Positions 11,029 through 24,466 of a stretch of DNA of 64,000 bases are shown piece after piece (the stretch's first letter is position 1; the number at the start of each line of letters is the position of its first letter). Below the pieces are notes generated by a model that was given only the letters and a program-made list of their open reading frames with translations, was not told the origin of the DNA and made no database searches. This DNA is from Cerrena zonata (taxonomy: Eukaryota > Basidiomycota > Agaricomycetes > Polyporales > Cerrenaceae): assembly GCA_038087015.1 (NCBI GenBank), contig JASBNA010000041.1:310001-374000 (forward strand), written 5' to 3'. The position numbers were made by a program, and so were the translations under genes.

Positions 11029-14000
11029 GACCTGCTTGCACAATCCTATATTATCTCATCTCTCGGTAAGCAAGTGCTGACCTACCTATGTATTATGCTC
11101 ATTGTTTCTATGGAGCGTTCTCTCCAGGCTTGGTGCTCTCCAAAGCTGTGCGAACATAGAGGGTATCTGTGATTGTTGCATGTAGCTGTGAGAGAGACGC
11201 AAGGATACTCTATTGACTCCGCAACGGGGCCTGAAATTTTCGCAACGGAAGGGAGTTAAGCGATGATAATATGCCACACCTGATTGCTCGGGAGTAAAGT
11301 ATGGTCATACCTGTTTGGCCAATCGATGTTATGGGTTGACGGCGCTAATATTAGGGATCTCAGCGCAAGCGTAGAGGGATTGGTACGAGATCTACCCGTC
11401 GCTAACATAACAAAAGTCAAGGTCGAAAGAGTCGGTGAATCATGGCCAGCTACCAGCCGCTCAATCACAAAAAGATCGCGTACCTTTACATGCCCTTCGC
11501 ATAGCCTCCGCATCCGACTTCATTCCAAGAACCCTATTGCGTCAAAGTCCATTGGCTCAGCAGCAACTGGCGTAAGTAGCCTTCACGCTATGTAGTCTCA
11601 AGGAGCGCCGAAACAACCTTCCACGAACTTTCGACGTGAGATAATGCCATTATTAGGAAGAAAGATCATACCAGCTGGCACCTCTCAGTTTCGATCCATT
11701 CAGCCTCTATGTTGCATAAGGGAGGGTAGAAATGGAAATCGTTTTGACGCGCATGATATAAGGTCAATCATACGTCAACACTTGCCAACTGGATTAGAAA
11801 GTCAAATGCAAGCTGTGTTCAACTCGAAGCCATCGGGCCTTGGCTGCATATCCCGAGCAATTCGGAGATAGCAAGTATTTACTAATGTTTGATCTTAACG
11901 CTATTGCCTTTTTTATAGCACTTTGCTTCCGCGAACTCACATCGGAATCTGATGCGAGACACCCGGCGATCACGGATGGTTTTCAGCTTTTCGCGTGTAT
12001 AGGCTGATTCAATCGCTTCCCAAGTACGTAGATGATCAGCTCTGCAATACGTCAAGCATGAGGCACTGCGGAAGCGGAAGCGGAACACGAACATAAGCAG
12101 TGGGGAGGACTGAAGCGTCACCTCCGATTGTCTCCCATCGAGGGACACTACAAAGGAGCTGCACAAACAGAAGTAACGAATCATCGTCCAATACATTTCG
12201 TCACTGACCTAGAATCATGATTCCAGCTGTTTGCAAATCAGTGGGCGAATTCTCCTAAGCTATGTTGAGGCGCGAAGGATGCTGGGAGTACGTTACGAAT
12301 TTAAGGATTTTGGTACATCGGATGGTCGCGGCATGATTCGATCTGTCTGTTTTCTGTGGCCGCATACTAAGTGTCAAAGGGAAGTGTACCGGATATTGGA
12401 GTTGAATGAGGACTACAATACCGAGTGGGTCCTGATGAGAGGAAACTGAGCTAACATACGGATCCGAATGCTCCCGAACCATGAAGGTATTGCCTTTTTT
12501 AGACGTGCTGCCAGAGACTCTCACGCGTGGCAGCACCGTGACCGCCGCCGAGTTACAACATAAAATACTAACTTTGACTACTGCTACCATTATCACGCAT
12601 TGCTCCCTAAACCTTATTCTTAATTCTGACACAATACACACAAGCCTCTCTTTCGAATTGCAGAGATCGTGTGCGGGTATATTATATTTCCGGTGACTGA
12701 CACTCGGTACTTAAGACGACTCGGAACTGTTTATACGAGTACAATGATAGTTCTGGTCGCCTTCATCGCTCCCTATTACTATTAGCAATAGTTATACCAG
12801 CTCCTCACGTACTGCAGAAATGGCGGAGCGGACAAACAACCGAGTGGTGTTCAGGCTTCGATCGTAAGTCTTTTTTACTCATTGTGTAAGATAGTGCTTG
12901 TCAACATATTGAAACTCTCATATGATATATAGATATGATTGTCATTGTCCAGAGCCCACTCTCATTTGACAGATCAGTAACGAATCATGGCCCTTACTAG
13001 TGGTAAGGTCCGAGGAGACGTAGCGAAATCCCGAGGAGAAACCTTCTGACGATTAGAGGCCCCAGTTTGTTGCTGCCAGTGCTACTACGAGGTTACATTT
13101 CGAAAATACTCTCAGAAAGACTAGACACTGGTATACTTACTTATACTTGTTTACTACTTCTCTCGTCAATTAATTAAATACTTACGTTTCTCTCCTTTTG
13201 ATCTAGAAAGTCATGAATCCGCAATTACCCTTCCGCTGCCAGCGAGATAGTATTAGCAACAGCCCCTCGGGAGGCATCCCGTCCTTCACTATTTTTGGTA
13301 TCGCTCCGACCTACCCTCGCCCATTGACACCTATCTTTTGACAGTATCCGTCTTCAGCCTTCGTCACGAGGTAGTACAATTAATCGATGGTGTCGTCTAG
13401 TCTCACAAGACCCACCAGAGGGTATATTCCATCATCCGCCCTCCGCCTCTCGAATGTACGTAGATCCCAGTGTTCGAAATGTTTTGTGTACTGGGGGTTC
13501 GGGAGGAAGACTACCCTCCTCGGCCTTATTCCATGACACCGTGACAGTGCGCTTGTCCGACATATACTTGCTCGTCTATGTATCATATGATTACTGCGTA
13601 TCCTCGTCGTTGTCGGTGGCAATCCGTTCAATCGATACTGCAATCTTTTCTAGCTCATCAGTACTACGGCTTTTGTATATGTGTAGTCTTGGTTGACACT
13701 TCAAGTTTCAAGCTTGAAGTTGGAAGATGTGGTATACAGTATTCAGGTAAGAACAATCTTCGTTTCCAGAGTCCCTATTAATCTCTTCTCCAATAGACCT
13801 AGGGGGCGCCGAAATCGGGCATGTTGTCTCTCCGTATTCTACACCATCCCAATGACTTAAATGTAGCTAGAACGAGGTGAAATCTCAAGTTTCGACGTTC
13901 AACCGTACAAAAGGCTAATAGGACTAACACCTTACGTAATCCAAATTGTCGATGATATAAGGAATTTGAATGCAGTATGCGGCCAAGTGTACTCTTTGTC

Positions 14001-14258
14001 TTCTTCCATCACAATTTTCGCGTATATATACTAGCCATCGAGGAAGGTTGACCCACTATCATCCAGGAATATAAACAACACTCGTAAGTACTCGCCTTCA
14101 TTCTCATACTCCGGGTCTGTAGGGTGGCACACTCTTAACTCTTCACCGAGGAAGATTGAATCCACCCCCCCATACATCAACGTGAACCGTTTTGATACAT
14201 AATCTGATGGCCGCCCTATCATTTCTCAGACAGATACCAGCACGACCCCTCCCACAAG
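11029..14258. other. Long gene-poor region
   Basis: About 3.2 kb without a gene I can support. The part near 11080-11210 resembles, on the minus strand, the upstream regions of the other two P450s (a CTCTC-CACAG-TGCA block and GAACGCTCC), so it belongs to the duplicated P450 unit. The small ORFs at 12255-12641, 13380-13643 and 14031-14222 show no family motif. A short palindrome (TTCAAGCTTGAA) lies near 13713. Confidence 0.45.
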
Positions 14259-15159
14259 ATGGCGGAATTGAAACTTTGGCCAAGGCTTACAGTCGACAAG
14301 CTCGAGACAAAGGAAGCCAGACATTCCTTGGTGGAATGCAAGGTCATGACATGTAGGTATCACCGTGGAGAGTATTTCTTCTTTCAACTAATGACTGCTT
14401 TAGGCGGGAAAATGAAAGGTAATGGTGTTAAGCTATTCGCATGTTCAGGGTGCAAGACCACCCTTTATTGTGTACGTATAGTTAAGTATATCACTGTTTT
14501 GTCTCCGAAACTGATGGTTACTTCAGAGCAAAGCATGTCAGAAGGAAGACTGGCCTCGACACAAGAGAGAATGTCAATGCTCCCAAAGAACCAGAGCCAA
14601 AGCCGATAAGGATTCATTGCCACTGAGAGACCAGTCCCATACCACCTCCCCTTCCAATCGTGTACTCCAACCGTCTGATATATTAGATGAACTCAACGAA
14701 TTCCGAAAACACTTCCTACCCACACTCACTCTCGTTATGATGAACGCCTTCTGCGACGTCGAGACATCGTTCCCTCGGCTATGGGAAACCCACCTTTTTC
14801 TCTGCCAACTCGAACGAATCCCAAATCTCCCGCCTTCCACACCTCCATGGGCACGATTCCGTCTACTAGGTGCCGGTCCTTATCTTATAGATCACCTGTT
14901 CCCCCAAGACCAGATACAAAACCACACAGACTGGAGGACGACTCGACAGGAGAATGTTGCACGTAATCTTGGAATAGGCTTCGGAACGCTCAGCCTATGT
15001 GTGGCATGCGCTTACCAGGATAAAAGCCTTAATACGTACTCAGATATGCAATTTTCGCTTGTTTTCCCGATAGAATTGGCTGTGGAGAGAGTAAAAAATT
15101 GGAAGGAAATACTCGAGAAGAATATTTGTGGGGATAGAGGGACGAGGAAAGCAGCTTGA
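14259..15159 (+). CDS. MYND zinc-finger protein, copy 1
   Basis: Three exons: 14259-14352, 14404-14471 and 14527-15159. The first two junctions assemble a MYND finger from ECKVMTCGKM, LFACSGCKTTLYC and SKACQKEDWPRHKRECQC, giving the C-x4-C ... C-x2-C ... C-x3-C ... H-x3-C ligand pattern. MYND fingers bind proline-rich peptides and are usually protein-interaction modules. The remaining ~180 residues have no recognised domain. The layout (finger split over the same two introns, one long last exon) matches the two following genes, but the body is diverged and it lacks their ~60-residue acidic N-terminal segment, so it is the oldest of the three tandem copies. Function unknown. Confidence 0.75.
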
Positions 15160-15820
15160 TTGACCCTGATACTCTAATATTTTGCTGTTGTCGAGATGAT
15201 CTAACATGTAAAAGGTTGACCAAACGGAGCTTGCGACGAATATACATATTGTGAGACTTGAGCTACCGTCACCGTGGAATGGTTTAAAGACAAAAATTAT
15301 AATATTCCGACAAACGAAGTAGATAAGTCAGGTATAATATTAGTGTAAGTGTCGAAAAGAGTGTTTGTCGCATAAGCAGGTATACGTCCGTTGTGTTCGC
15401 TGCCAGGAACGCCAATAAGTTATGTTGTTAAACGTGATTCGGCAATCCTAAGGGTTGGGCTACGGGCATAATCGAGTCCAAACAGGCCAACTAGTTACTC
15501 TGTCTGAGTGGCGTAGTTCTATGATCCCTACACGTAGCAGAACGTGCATATAATGATGATACAGTTTACTGAACGCTGTCTAATTCCGAAAACATTTACG
15601 TTCTAGTCAACATCAAAGGTGTACACTAGCGCCGGATGAGTCTTCCTTTTATCCAAAAAAGGCAAGTCCTTGGATTTAAAATGCCGTCGTCTCGAGCTCG
15701 ACTTCCAAAACAAAGAAGCCGTTGTATTATCCACTTCTCTCAATCTCGCCACTACTACCAATAGTCCCCTTTCATACCCCCTAATACCATTTGTCTCCCA
15801 CCTCTATAATACCAATCAAG
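15160..15820. other. Intergenic region between MYND copies 1 and 2
   Basis: No gene seen. The last ~170 bases resemble the region before copy 3, including a CC-A-rich-GG box followed by CAAGTC, so the promoter was duplicated with the gene. Confidence 0.5.
15653..15662 (+). promoter_or_regulatory. CArG-like box upstream of MYND copy 2
   Basis: CCAAAAAAGG fits the CC(A/T)6GG site of MADS-box factors of the Mcm1/SRF type. It lies 158 bases before the start codon. A near-match (CCCAAAAAGG, 17144-17153) precedes copy 3 at a similar distance. Conservation may reflect only recent duplication. Confidence 0.3.
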
Positions 15821-16943
15821 ATGTCAAGCGTCAGGCTGAGACCTTGCATGCCCTCTACGGACGAAGAAATGGAGCAATTCCTCCTTGAAGTCTCACGAGA
15901 ACATCCCATAGTCATCCAAGAGACCTTGAAGGGAAACAGACTACCCCTCACGCAGCTTATAGAAGCGAAATGGCCCATTAATCCTCAGAATCCAGTCGGC
16001 GTCGATTGGCTTGAGTCCAGGACTGCGAGGCATGAGATGGCGATGTGTCGATCAGAAAAATGCTAGTCCCGTCTGATTTATCTCTGCATCAGAATTTGTT
16101 GAGAGCTGAGCTATGTTTTTTTCTTTGGTACTACATAGGTCGTTTCTCGAAAGCTGAGGGTGCGAAGCTTTTTGCTTGTGGAGCGTGTAAATCGGCCCGA
16201 TACTGTGTACGCTCATGTTTCCTCTCGGTAAATATTTTTTTCTAACTTCAGAATAGTCACGAGATTGCCAGAAAGACGACTGGCCAGTACATAAAATCAT
16301 CTGCCGTCGAAACCAGAAAGCAAAAGACGACCTCCAGAGAGCAATAGCTGAACGCACTGCGACAGCGCGATCTCCTCTACCCATTACCGATGCAGATGGC
16401 CTGTTTAGTGACCTACAGTCATTCAAACGACGACTCACGCCGGCCCTCAATGTCGTCTGTATCAACGCTTTCTTGGAGAACTCCCCAAGACCGGGGTTCG
16501 TTCATGGACTCGACGAAAAGGTCTTTCTCCTCAGACTAGAAACACTCCCCCAGAACCGTATCAAACCAAACCAACCTGCTTGGACAAGATTCCAATTCCG
16601 ATGTGTCTCTCTCGAATCGGTCGATACTCTATTCCCCATCGGAGACCCCGCGGGCGATCAATTCCGAGAAGAATGCAAGCTCATCTTTGAGACCGACGAT
16701 AAAGAACGTCATGGGAATATCGCCTGTGTCATTGCATGTCCAAGCTTTGGCGGTCGATATGCTACTGTAACGACGTTAATCAGGGTGCAGAGGAGAGTAC
16801 GAATGGATGGGTTTGTGGCGGTTGTGGATGATTGGAGGGAAATGATAGCGAGTCAGGTGGAGAAACTTACGGGGAACAAACGGTCTCCGTTGAAGGAAGT
16901 TCCGACGTTGTTGTATGGTCAGGCAATGCCATTGAGCCACTGA
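15821..16943 (+). CDS. MYND zinc-finger protein, copy 2 (possible GC-AG intron)
   Basis: Exons 15821-16061, 16139-16206 and 16257-16943. The start MSSVRLRPCMPSTDEEMEQF aligns with copy 3. The MYND ligands come from MCRSEKC, LFACGACKSARYC and SRDCQKDDWPVHKIICRR. The first intron must begin at 16062 with GCTAGT to keep the frame seen in copy 3, where the matching donor is GTTTGT. With a GT donor two bases later the frame ends in TAG at once. So this is either a working GC-AG intron or a mutated donor that disables the gene. The C-terminal ~230 residues (PRPGFVHGLDEKVF, RVRMDGFVAVVDDW, QVEKLTGNKRSPLK) are nearly the same as in copy 3. Role unknown. Confidence 0.72.
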
Positions 16944-17344
16944 CATAATATATATTTGGACTCGGTGTATGCGTATGTAATACTAGGTTGTAGCGATAGA
17001 GCATTGTATCGACAATACGAGTGTTGTTTCTCTAATTATAGTTGTTCTGGGTTTGGTATGCTGGGAACGCGATGGAGGATGGCAGTCTGGCTGTATGCTA
17101 CCTGGCTGTATGCGACTGATCTGGATTTGAGGATTTCCATTGTCCCAAAAAGGCAAGTCATTCTTTAGATCGTATATAGATTGCCGTACGCCGCCTGGCA
17201 TATCAAAGAATCTCTTTATCCTCTCACTTCGCGCCACTACCATCCACTCGCCCACTTCTCTCTAGTACCCTTACATCCTCTCTATACCCTCATACCCTTC
17301 ACTTACCCCTCACTTTATACCCTACATACCCTCAATAAACGGAA
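16944..17344. other. Intergenic region between MYND copies 2 and 3
   Basis: No gene seen. It contains the CCCAAAAAGG near-CArG box at 17144-17153 and, just before the start codon, pyrimidine-rich sequence with repeated TACCCTC blocks, which may be a transcription-start region. Confidence 0.45.
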
Positions 17345-18419
17345 ATGTCCCGCCGTCAGGGTAATGCCCCCTCCACAGATGAAGAAATGGTGCAATTCCT
17401 CCTCGAGACTGCACAAACCCACCCTGTAGTCCTCGAAGAGATGATGAAAGGAAATCAATTGCCTCTCATGCGACTTCTGGAGTCGAAGTGGCCGACTACT
17501 GGTAAGAATCCAGTCGGAGTCGATTGGCTTGAGTCTAGGACCGCGAGGCATGAGATGGCGATGTGTCGATCAGAGAAATGTTTGTGGTTCTAGATCTCAA
17601 CATACATTGATTGTGTGCTAATATATATATATATTTGGGCATAGGTCATTACTCCAAAGCCCAAGGGGCGAAGCTTTTTGCTTGTTCGGGATGTAAGATG
17701 GCTCGATACTGTGTACGTCCGTCTCCCGTCTGACCCACTCATAACTCCCTTACATATAAAATTTAATACAGTCGAGGGAGTGCCAGGCACACGACTGGCC
17801 AGCCCATAAGATCATTTGTCGTCGAAACCAGCAAGCAAAAAAGGATCTCCAGAAAGCCATAGCAGCTCGTTCTGCAATAACTCGTTCGCCTCCACCCATC
17901 ACCGACGCCAATGGTTTATTTAATGACCTTCAATCATTCAAAAGACGAATGGCACCAGCCATCAACGTTGCATGTATTAACGCTTTCATGGAGAACTCCC
18001 CAAGACCGGGATTCGTCCATGGAATCGATGAAAGGGTCTTCGTCCTCAGGGTAGACAGTCTCCCACAGAACCTCATCAAGCCAAAGCAACCGGCTTGGAT
18101 GAGATTCCAATTTCGATCTGTATCCCTCGAACTAGTCGATGATATCTTCGCAGTCGGGACTCAATTCCGGGAAGAACGAAACTTCGTCTTCGAAGGCGAT
18201 GACCCTGAACAACATGGCAACCTCTCATGCATCATCCTCTGTCCAAGCTTTGGATGTCAATTTTCTTACGTCTCGACGTTGATCAGGGTGCAGAAGAGGA
18301 CACGAATGGACGGGTTTGTGGCGGTTGTGAATGATTGGAAGGAGATGATGGCGACTCAGGTGGAGAAGCTGACGGGGAACAAACGGTCTCCGTTGAAGGG
18401 TTCTCCAATAATGTTATGA
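17345..18419 (+). CDS. MYND zinc-finger protein, copy 3
   Basis: Exons 17345-17579, 17645-17712 and 17772-18419, all with GT-AG introns. The product begins MSRRQGNAPSTDEEMVQF. It forms a MYND finger from MCRSEKC, LFACSGCKMARYC and SRECQAHDWPAHKIICRR, with all expected Cys/His ligands. Its C-terminal region (PRPGFVHGIDERVF, MDGFVAVVNDW, QVEKLTGNKRSPLK) is almost the same as in copy 2, and the similarity extends into the 3' flank, so the two arose by a recent tandem duplication. MYND proteins act through protein-protein contacts, often with chromatin or signalling partners; the partner here is unknown. Confidence 0.8.
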
Positions 18420-18856
18420 GGTGAGGGAATGCATGGATGGGCCTTTTTTGAAATTGGTGTAGGTGTATGCGTATGTGTAATAATAGGCTGTAGCGATAAA
18501 GCATTGTATCAGTCAGATCAGCATTATTTGTGTAATTGTACATACTTGGATCGTTGGGAATGTATCTTGCGATTTGTCATTGAGGATGTGTTTATTGAGT
18601 CTAAGGGGTCACTTTAGCTCATGTAAGACCTCTAGGGTCAAACACTGTGGCGTAGAATGAGATTGCAGTATCCTAAGTGGAAACGTCTATAAGCACTCAT
18701 TATCAGCTGAAACTCCCTCCATACCTTCAATCAATCTGCCTAACGTTGATCAAGCAAGGCACATGAGAGGGAATAGAGATATGATTAAATAGAAACTGTA
18801 CAGAAAGAAACACTACAATACAACAACAGAAAGTCCCAGAGATGAACAAGAGAAAT
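18420..18856. other. Convergent spacer between MYND copy 3 and H2B
   Basis: The first ~130 bases resemble the sequence after MYND copy 2 (GTAATA-TAGG-TGTAGCGATA block). The rest is presumed 3' UTR. No gene seen. Confidence 0.5.
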
Positions 18857-19473
<617 letters not shown>

Positions 19474-19806
19474 TGCGAGTGAGGTTTGAAAGGTGAGAGG
19501 TGGTAAAGCGCGAGGGCGTGAAGATGGTAGTTGGATGCAAAGAGATGAACTGACGAACGTAGAGGTTGGACACTATTTATGTTCTGTGGGATACGCCCAA
19601 CAGACGCGTTCGCACGTGCCGCATTTCTGTTGATTTCGTGTAAACAAGGTCACGTGCGGTGTTAGCACGTCGCGTCGCGTTCTAGGCGCCCACGTCATAT
19701 AAAGCGTTCAAAGCGTTTTGTGATTCTCTTCCTCATCTTTGCTCGCAATCCCCTCGTCTTTACGCCCAACGTTTCCACCCTCAACACCTCAACTTTATCA
19801 ACTACA
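19474..19806. promoter_or_regulatory. Divergent H2B-H2A promoter
   Basis: A 333-bp spacer between the two start codons. For H2A a TATAAA lies at 19698-19703, 104 bases before the ATG. For H2B the minus strand has ATAAATAG near 19574-19581, about 100 bases before its ATG. The middle is GC-richer with CACGT repeats. A shared promoter would co-express both histones in S phase. Confidence 0.65.
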
Positions 19807-20397
<591 letters not shown>

Positions 20398-22103
20398 ATG
20401 TGTTTCGACGCTTCAGTTTGTTTGGGATGTTTCTTCGGTTGTTGTATAACTTATGTGTACTATTTTTTCCGGCTTCCATCGCTATAATACCATTCTTCGC
20501 CCAAGGGCGAATTGTAACATCATTTCGTGGCGTTTGAAGTGTGATTCGATGACTGTAGTACCCTTTGCTGAGGGATTCAGAAGCTCCATTACGATGATGG
20601 GGGCAAGATCGCGATTTGTGTACCCAGCATCATATCTTGAACATGAGAAGTGGCCTCATCCCTGTTCTTTTCAAGTGAAAATCAAATTTGCTATTTATGC
20701 TCCCGCAATAGTAGACCTTTTCACACTGGCGACTGATTGACCTTGTGTCTTTAGAACAATCGCCGGGAAGAACACCATGGATACAACATTGCATCATTGC
20801 GCCACCTAAACAACACCTGATAGCATTTCTAGGATTCCCATGCACCACAACTCACGATGATGACGGATTGTCGAGTAGTAAGTCAGCCACATTCCCATTC
20901 AAGTTCCTCGGAGAATCGAGATTGGATCGAAAGAACAGCCACCAGGGGAAGGCAATATATGCGTAATTATCTGTATACATCTACGTATGCCATAATAATT
21001 CAATCTTCACTGAAAGTTAGAGGTGTTGACCGGACTTCCCACAAAGTGCGACATCGGTGGAGACAACGGCGCTCAGAAAAGGCAATTGCTTTAGAACCAA
21101 ACAAAAGCAAATAGCCTCGTCCCCGAATGCCTCGGTGATCAAGGTTTCAAGACCGAGGGCCTCTGTCCAGACTGCCGTGATGGAAATTTGTTGGGGTTGC
21201 CCTGTAAGGTATGTGGTAAAACCAGTGGGTTGACAATCTAACATGCTGAAAGGAGAGTTCAGGACCATAGCGAGCCTTGGCGAACGATGACTGGAATCTG
21301 AATGTCGGACACGTTTATCGTCGCCGTGCTATTCTTTCGAATTCCTGATTCGAAGCGAATCAGATTCCGATGATTGGGAAGAAGCATGTCTCTTCCCGCA
21401 TTCCAACTGCTCAACGGTTCTGACACAACTCACTCCGAAGGTCCGTGGAAGAATCATTCAGCGTTGCTCCCTCAGTCTCTGTGTGAGACGTCGGTGTGGA
21501 ACTTGACGTCACTCCCGTTCAGTGCTGAGCACATTGAACCTACGTGATATACCTCGTAAAGAGTATGTCTCGCCCGATAAACTTAGGAGCATGTGGAGGT
21601 GTGCAAGTTCTTTACGGCAGGTATGAGGCTTGTTTGACTGATTTTGGACGGTCGTCAGCTGAAAGTGATCACTTCTTGTCACAATACTGTATTACCTCTC
21701 ACGAAGAGACAATATAGATTGTGACATATGATCATCGACTCCTCTCAATGAGGACGTTGAGAAAACGCTCTTCATCCCGACATGACAGATCCTGAGAGAT
21801 CCCATGGCAATGATCAACTAGACGAGCATACCTCGGGATCCTTTCGGAGGAAGCAAGTAATACCGTCGGTGGGCTCCTTTTCCAAAATGCTGGGCCGCAT
21901 TTGCGGGAATAGATAGAGGGTATTTTTGTCTCTCACAGGTGCATGCAGCATTCCCCGACATGAGAGCAGTATAACGCTTGAATATTTAGGTAAGAAATCC
22001 TCCATGGAAACAGTGGGTGAAATGCGCTATCTATATATATACGTCCCCTCTTTAGCCATACTCCTCACACTCTACCTTGACATCGTCCCTCTGATAGTGC
22101 GAT
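20398..22103. other. Gene-poor region upstream of P450 copy 2
   Basis: No gene supported. From about 21075 onward it resembles the 25420-26470 interval before P450 copy 3: an AAAAGGCAA-TGCTTTAGA-CCAAAC block near 21077, then a CTCTC-CACAGGTGCA block near 21935, so about 1 kb of upstream DNA was duplicated with the gene. A perfect 8-bp inverted repeat (CTGATTCG-AAG-CGAATCAG) lies at 21345-21363. Confidence 0.5.
22032..22040 (+). promoter_or_regulatory. TATA box of P450 copy 2
   Basis: TATATATAT lies 64-72 bases before the start codon at 22104, matching spacing in the other two copies. Confidence 0.55.
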
Positions 22104-24466
22104 ATGCCATTCTCTACAGAACTCGTAGCTTTCGTGCTCCTTGGGGTCGCTTGGATCCTGTGGCGCTTGACTCGCAACTTTATTCTACGTTCACCTCTTG
22201 ATAACATCCCGGGCCCTGCATCCGCATCATGGGTTAAAGGTTCGTGGTGTAGTGGATTCATGACCGTACATCGAGCTCACTTCATCCTGTAAGGCAACTT
22301 GGGTCAGCTATACGACAGGCATGGATGGGAATGGCTCGACAACCTCGGAAATAACTACAGCAAGGTCGTCAAGTTAAGAGGTCTCTTCGGCGTAAGTTTG
22401 CACTCCTAAATGCTCCTACCGATTCCCAATCTCAATCATATCAGCATCACATGTTATACGTCTTCGACCCGCTAGCATTACATCACATCCTCGTCAAGGA
22501 TGCAGAGGAAGTGTATGAGAGCACTGAGTGGTCCTTGCAGTGAGCCCGTCTCATATCCCACGTTGAATCCCAACTCTAAATCACACACAGGACCACTCAG
22601 ATTACCGTAGGACCGGGTCTTACCGGTGTTCACGGTGAGCTGGATTAGATCCATTTCAATGTTTCACATATTCATATCTTGCATTAGGTCTCCGTCACCG
22701 AAAACAGCGAAAAATGTTGAACCCCGTATTTTCCGCTAAACATTTAAGATCCATGACAACCCTCTTCTACTCGGTCGTTCATAGGGTGAGTATGAAACTC
22801 TACAAAATCTATGAAATTTACAATTGCTTATTCATCTCGTGATAGTTCAGTAACGGTATCGGGGCAGAAGTTGGCGAAAACACAACTACGGTCGATATCA
22901 TGGAATGGTTCTCCCGAGCAGCGCTCGAGCTCATCGCCCAGGGAGGTCTTGGAATCTCAATGGACTCGTTGGGGGATCCTACCCCGAATCCCCTGGCTGA
23001 CTCCATAAAGATGCTCATGTCAGTCAAACACCATTCTATTCCCTGACTCCTGTTTATTCAACTCGTATTACATTGTAGCCCTTCTATCACCGATCTAGGG
23101 GAATTGCAATTCTTCTTGCCGTATGTGAACTACCTAGGCCCATCATGGTTCAAACAGCTCTTGGCACGTCTTGCTCCTAGCCAAGTGATTCAGAGACTCA
23201 GAAAGGGAATTGCTGACATCGTCGCTGAGTCGAAGAAGATTATAGCTGAGAAAAAGGCTGGTTTGAAAGCAGGGGACAGTAAAATTGTCCATGAATTCAC
23301 GGAGAAGAAGGATATCATGAGTATTTTGCGTATGTTCTTCCCATTGTCGTGTATTGTGTTTGGCAAGATATTGACGATCGACCATAGTCCAAGCTAACAT
23401 GGCCGCTTCTGAAGCAGATCGTCTCCCAGAGGATGAATTGGTCGCACAAGTGTCGTGAGTAATGCTATATCGTGATAGTAGTTCCGTCGCCTAACCTAAA
23501 TTAACTTCAAGTGTCTTCATACTTGGCGGAACTGACACCACTTCGAACGCCTTGACTGCGATGATGAATACGCTCGCCCAACGCCCTGACATTCAGGACA
23601 AACTTCGTGCTGAAATCTTGGAGGCGCAGGCCCAATTTGGTGAAGATATCCCCTATGACGATCTCATTGCTCTTCCATATATGGATGCGTGCATTCGTGA
23701 AAATCTTCGAATGTGAGTATCTCCCTTTTCATTAGAAAGCCCGAACTAAAGCAGTATTGTCAGGTATTCCCCCGCGTCATTTATTGCTCGAGAGTAGGTC
23801 ACAAGTTAGTATCCGGAGTTATTTTATATTGACGCCTTATCGGCTTAGAGCTAAGAAAGACTTCGTTTTGCCGGTCTCTGAGCCAGTCGTCGCGCTTGAC
23901 GGTACTGTTATGAGGGAAATACCCATACCAAAGGGTACTACACTCTATATTGGCATCCGTTCGAGTAATATCGACAAGAGGATATGGGGAGAGGACGCCT
24001 TGGAGTTTAAACCCGAACGTTGGTTGTCACAGCTACCCTCTACCCTCACTGAAGCTCGTATTCCCGGGATATACTCGAATTTGTGAGTGCTGAGCTCGTA
24101 TTTTAGCATCATTTTATTCTTATATCACTCCTCAGGATGACCTTTAACGCTGGTGGAAGATCTTGCATGTAAGAGGCCTATTTATTGAAGTAAAATTAAC
24201 ATTACTCTGACCCAAGTAATCTTCTTATAGCGGCTTCAAATTCTCCCAACTGGAAATGAGTACGTTTGATTATTCACTAGTATCCCCGGCTACTAACGTG
24301 TTTATGGGTAGAGGTCGTACTCAACATTATACTCGGCAAGTTCAAAGTCTCTATGGCTAAGCAGGCCGAAAATATCGTATGGAACAACGCTGGCGTCCGA
24401 CATCCTACCATGAAGGATAATGTCATTCCTACTTTCCCTGTTAACCTACAACGCATCCAAGCTTGA
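22104..24466 (+). CDS. Cytochrome P450, copy 2
   Basis: A microsomal monooxygenase of roughly 540 residues in about 14 small exons. It has an N-terminal membrane anchor (MPFSTELVAFVLLGVAWILW), hinge NIPGPAS, C-helix region HRKQRKMLNPVFS, I-helix LGGTDTTSN (the usual Ala is Gly here), K-helix E-N-L-R, KPERW, and haem loop FNAGGRSC|IG with the Cys codon at 24164-24166. I followed all junctions and found no frame break; the stop is TGA at 24464-24466. Needs a P450 reductase for electrons. The substrate is unknown: no terpene synthase, polyketide synthase or peptide synthetase is in the window, so there is no evidence for a biosynthetic cluster beyond the three P450 copies. Confidence 0.88.

Noticed and set aside
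11256..12641. Small ORFs on both strands that might be a gene
   Set aside because: No recognisable motif, intron structure or start context; likely chance.
13380..13700. Short overlapping ORFs
   Set aside because: No family resemblance and no splice-linked neighbours.
21345..21363. Perfect 8-bp inverted repeat with a 3-base loop
   Set aside because: Single short palindrome with no partner copies or flanking duplication; not evidence of an element.
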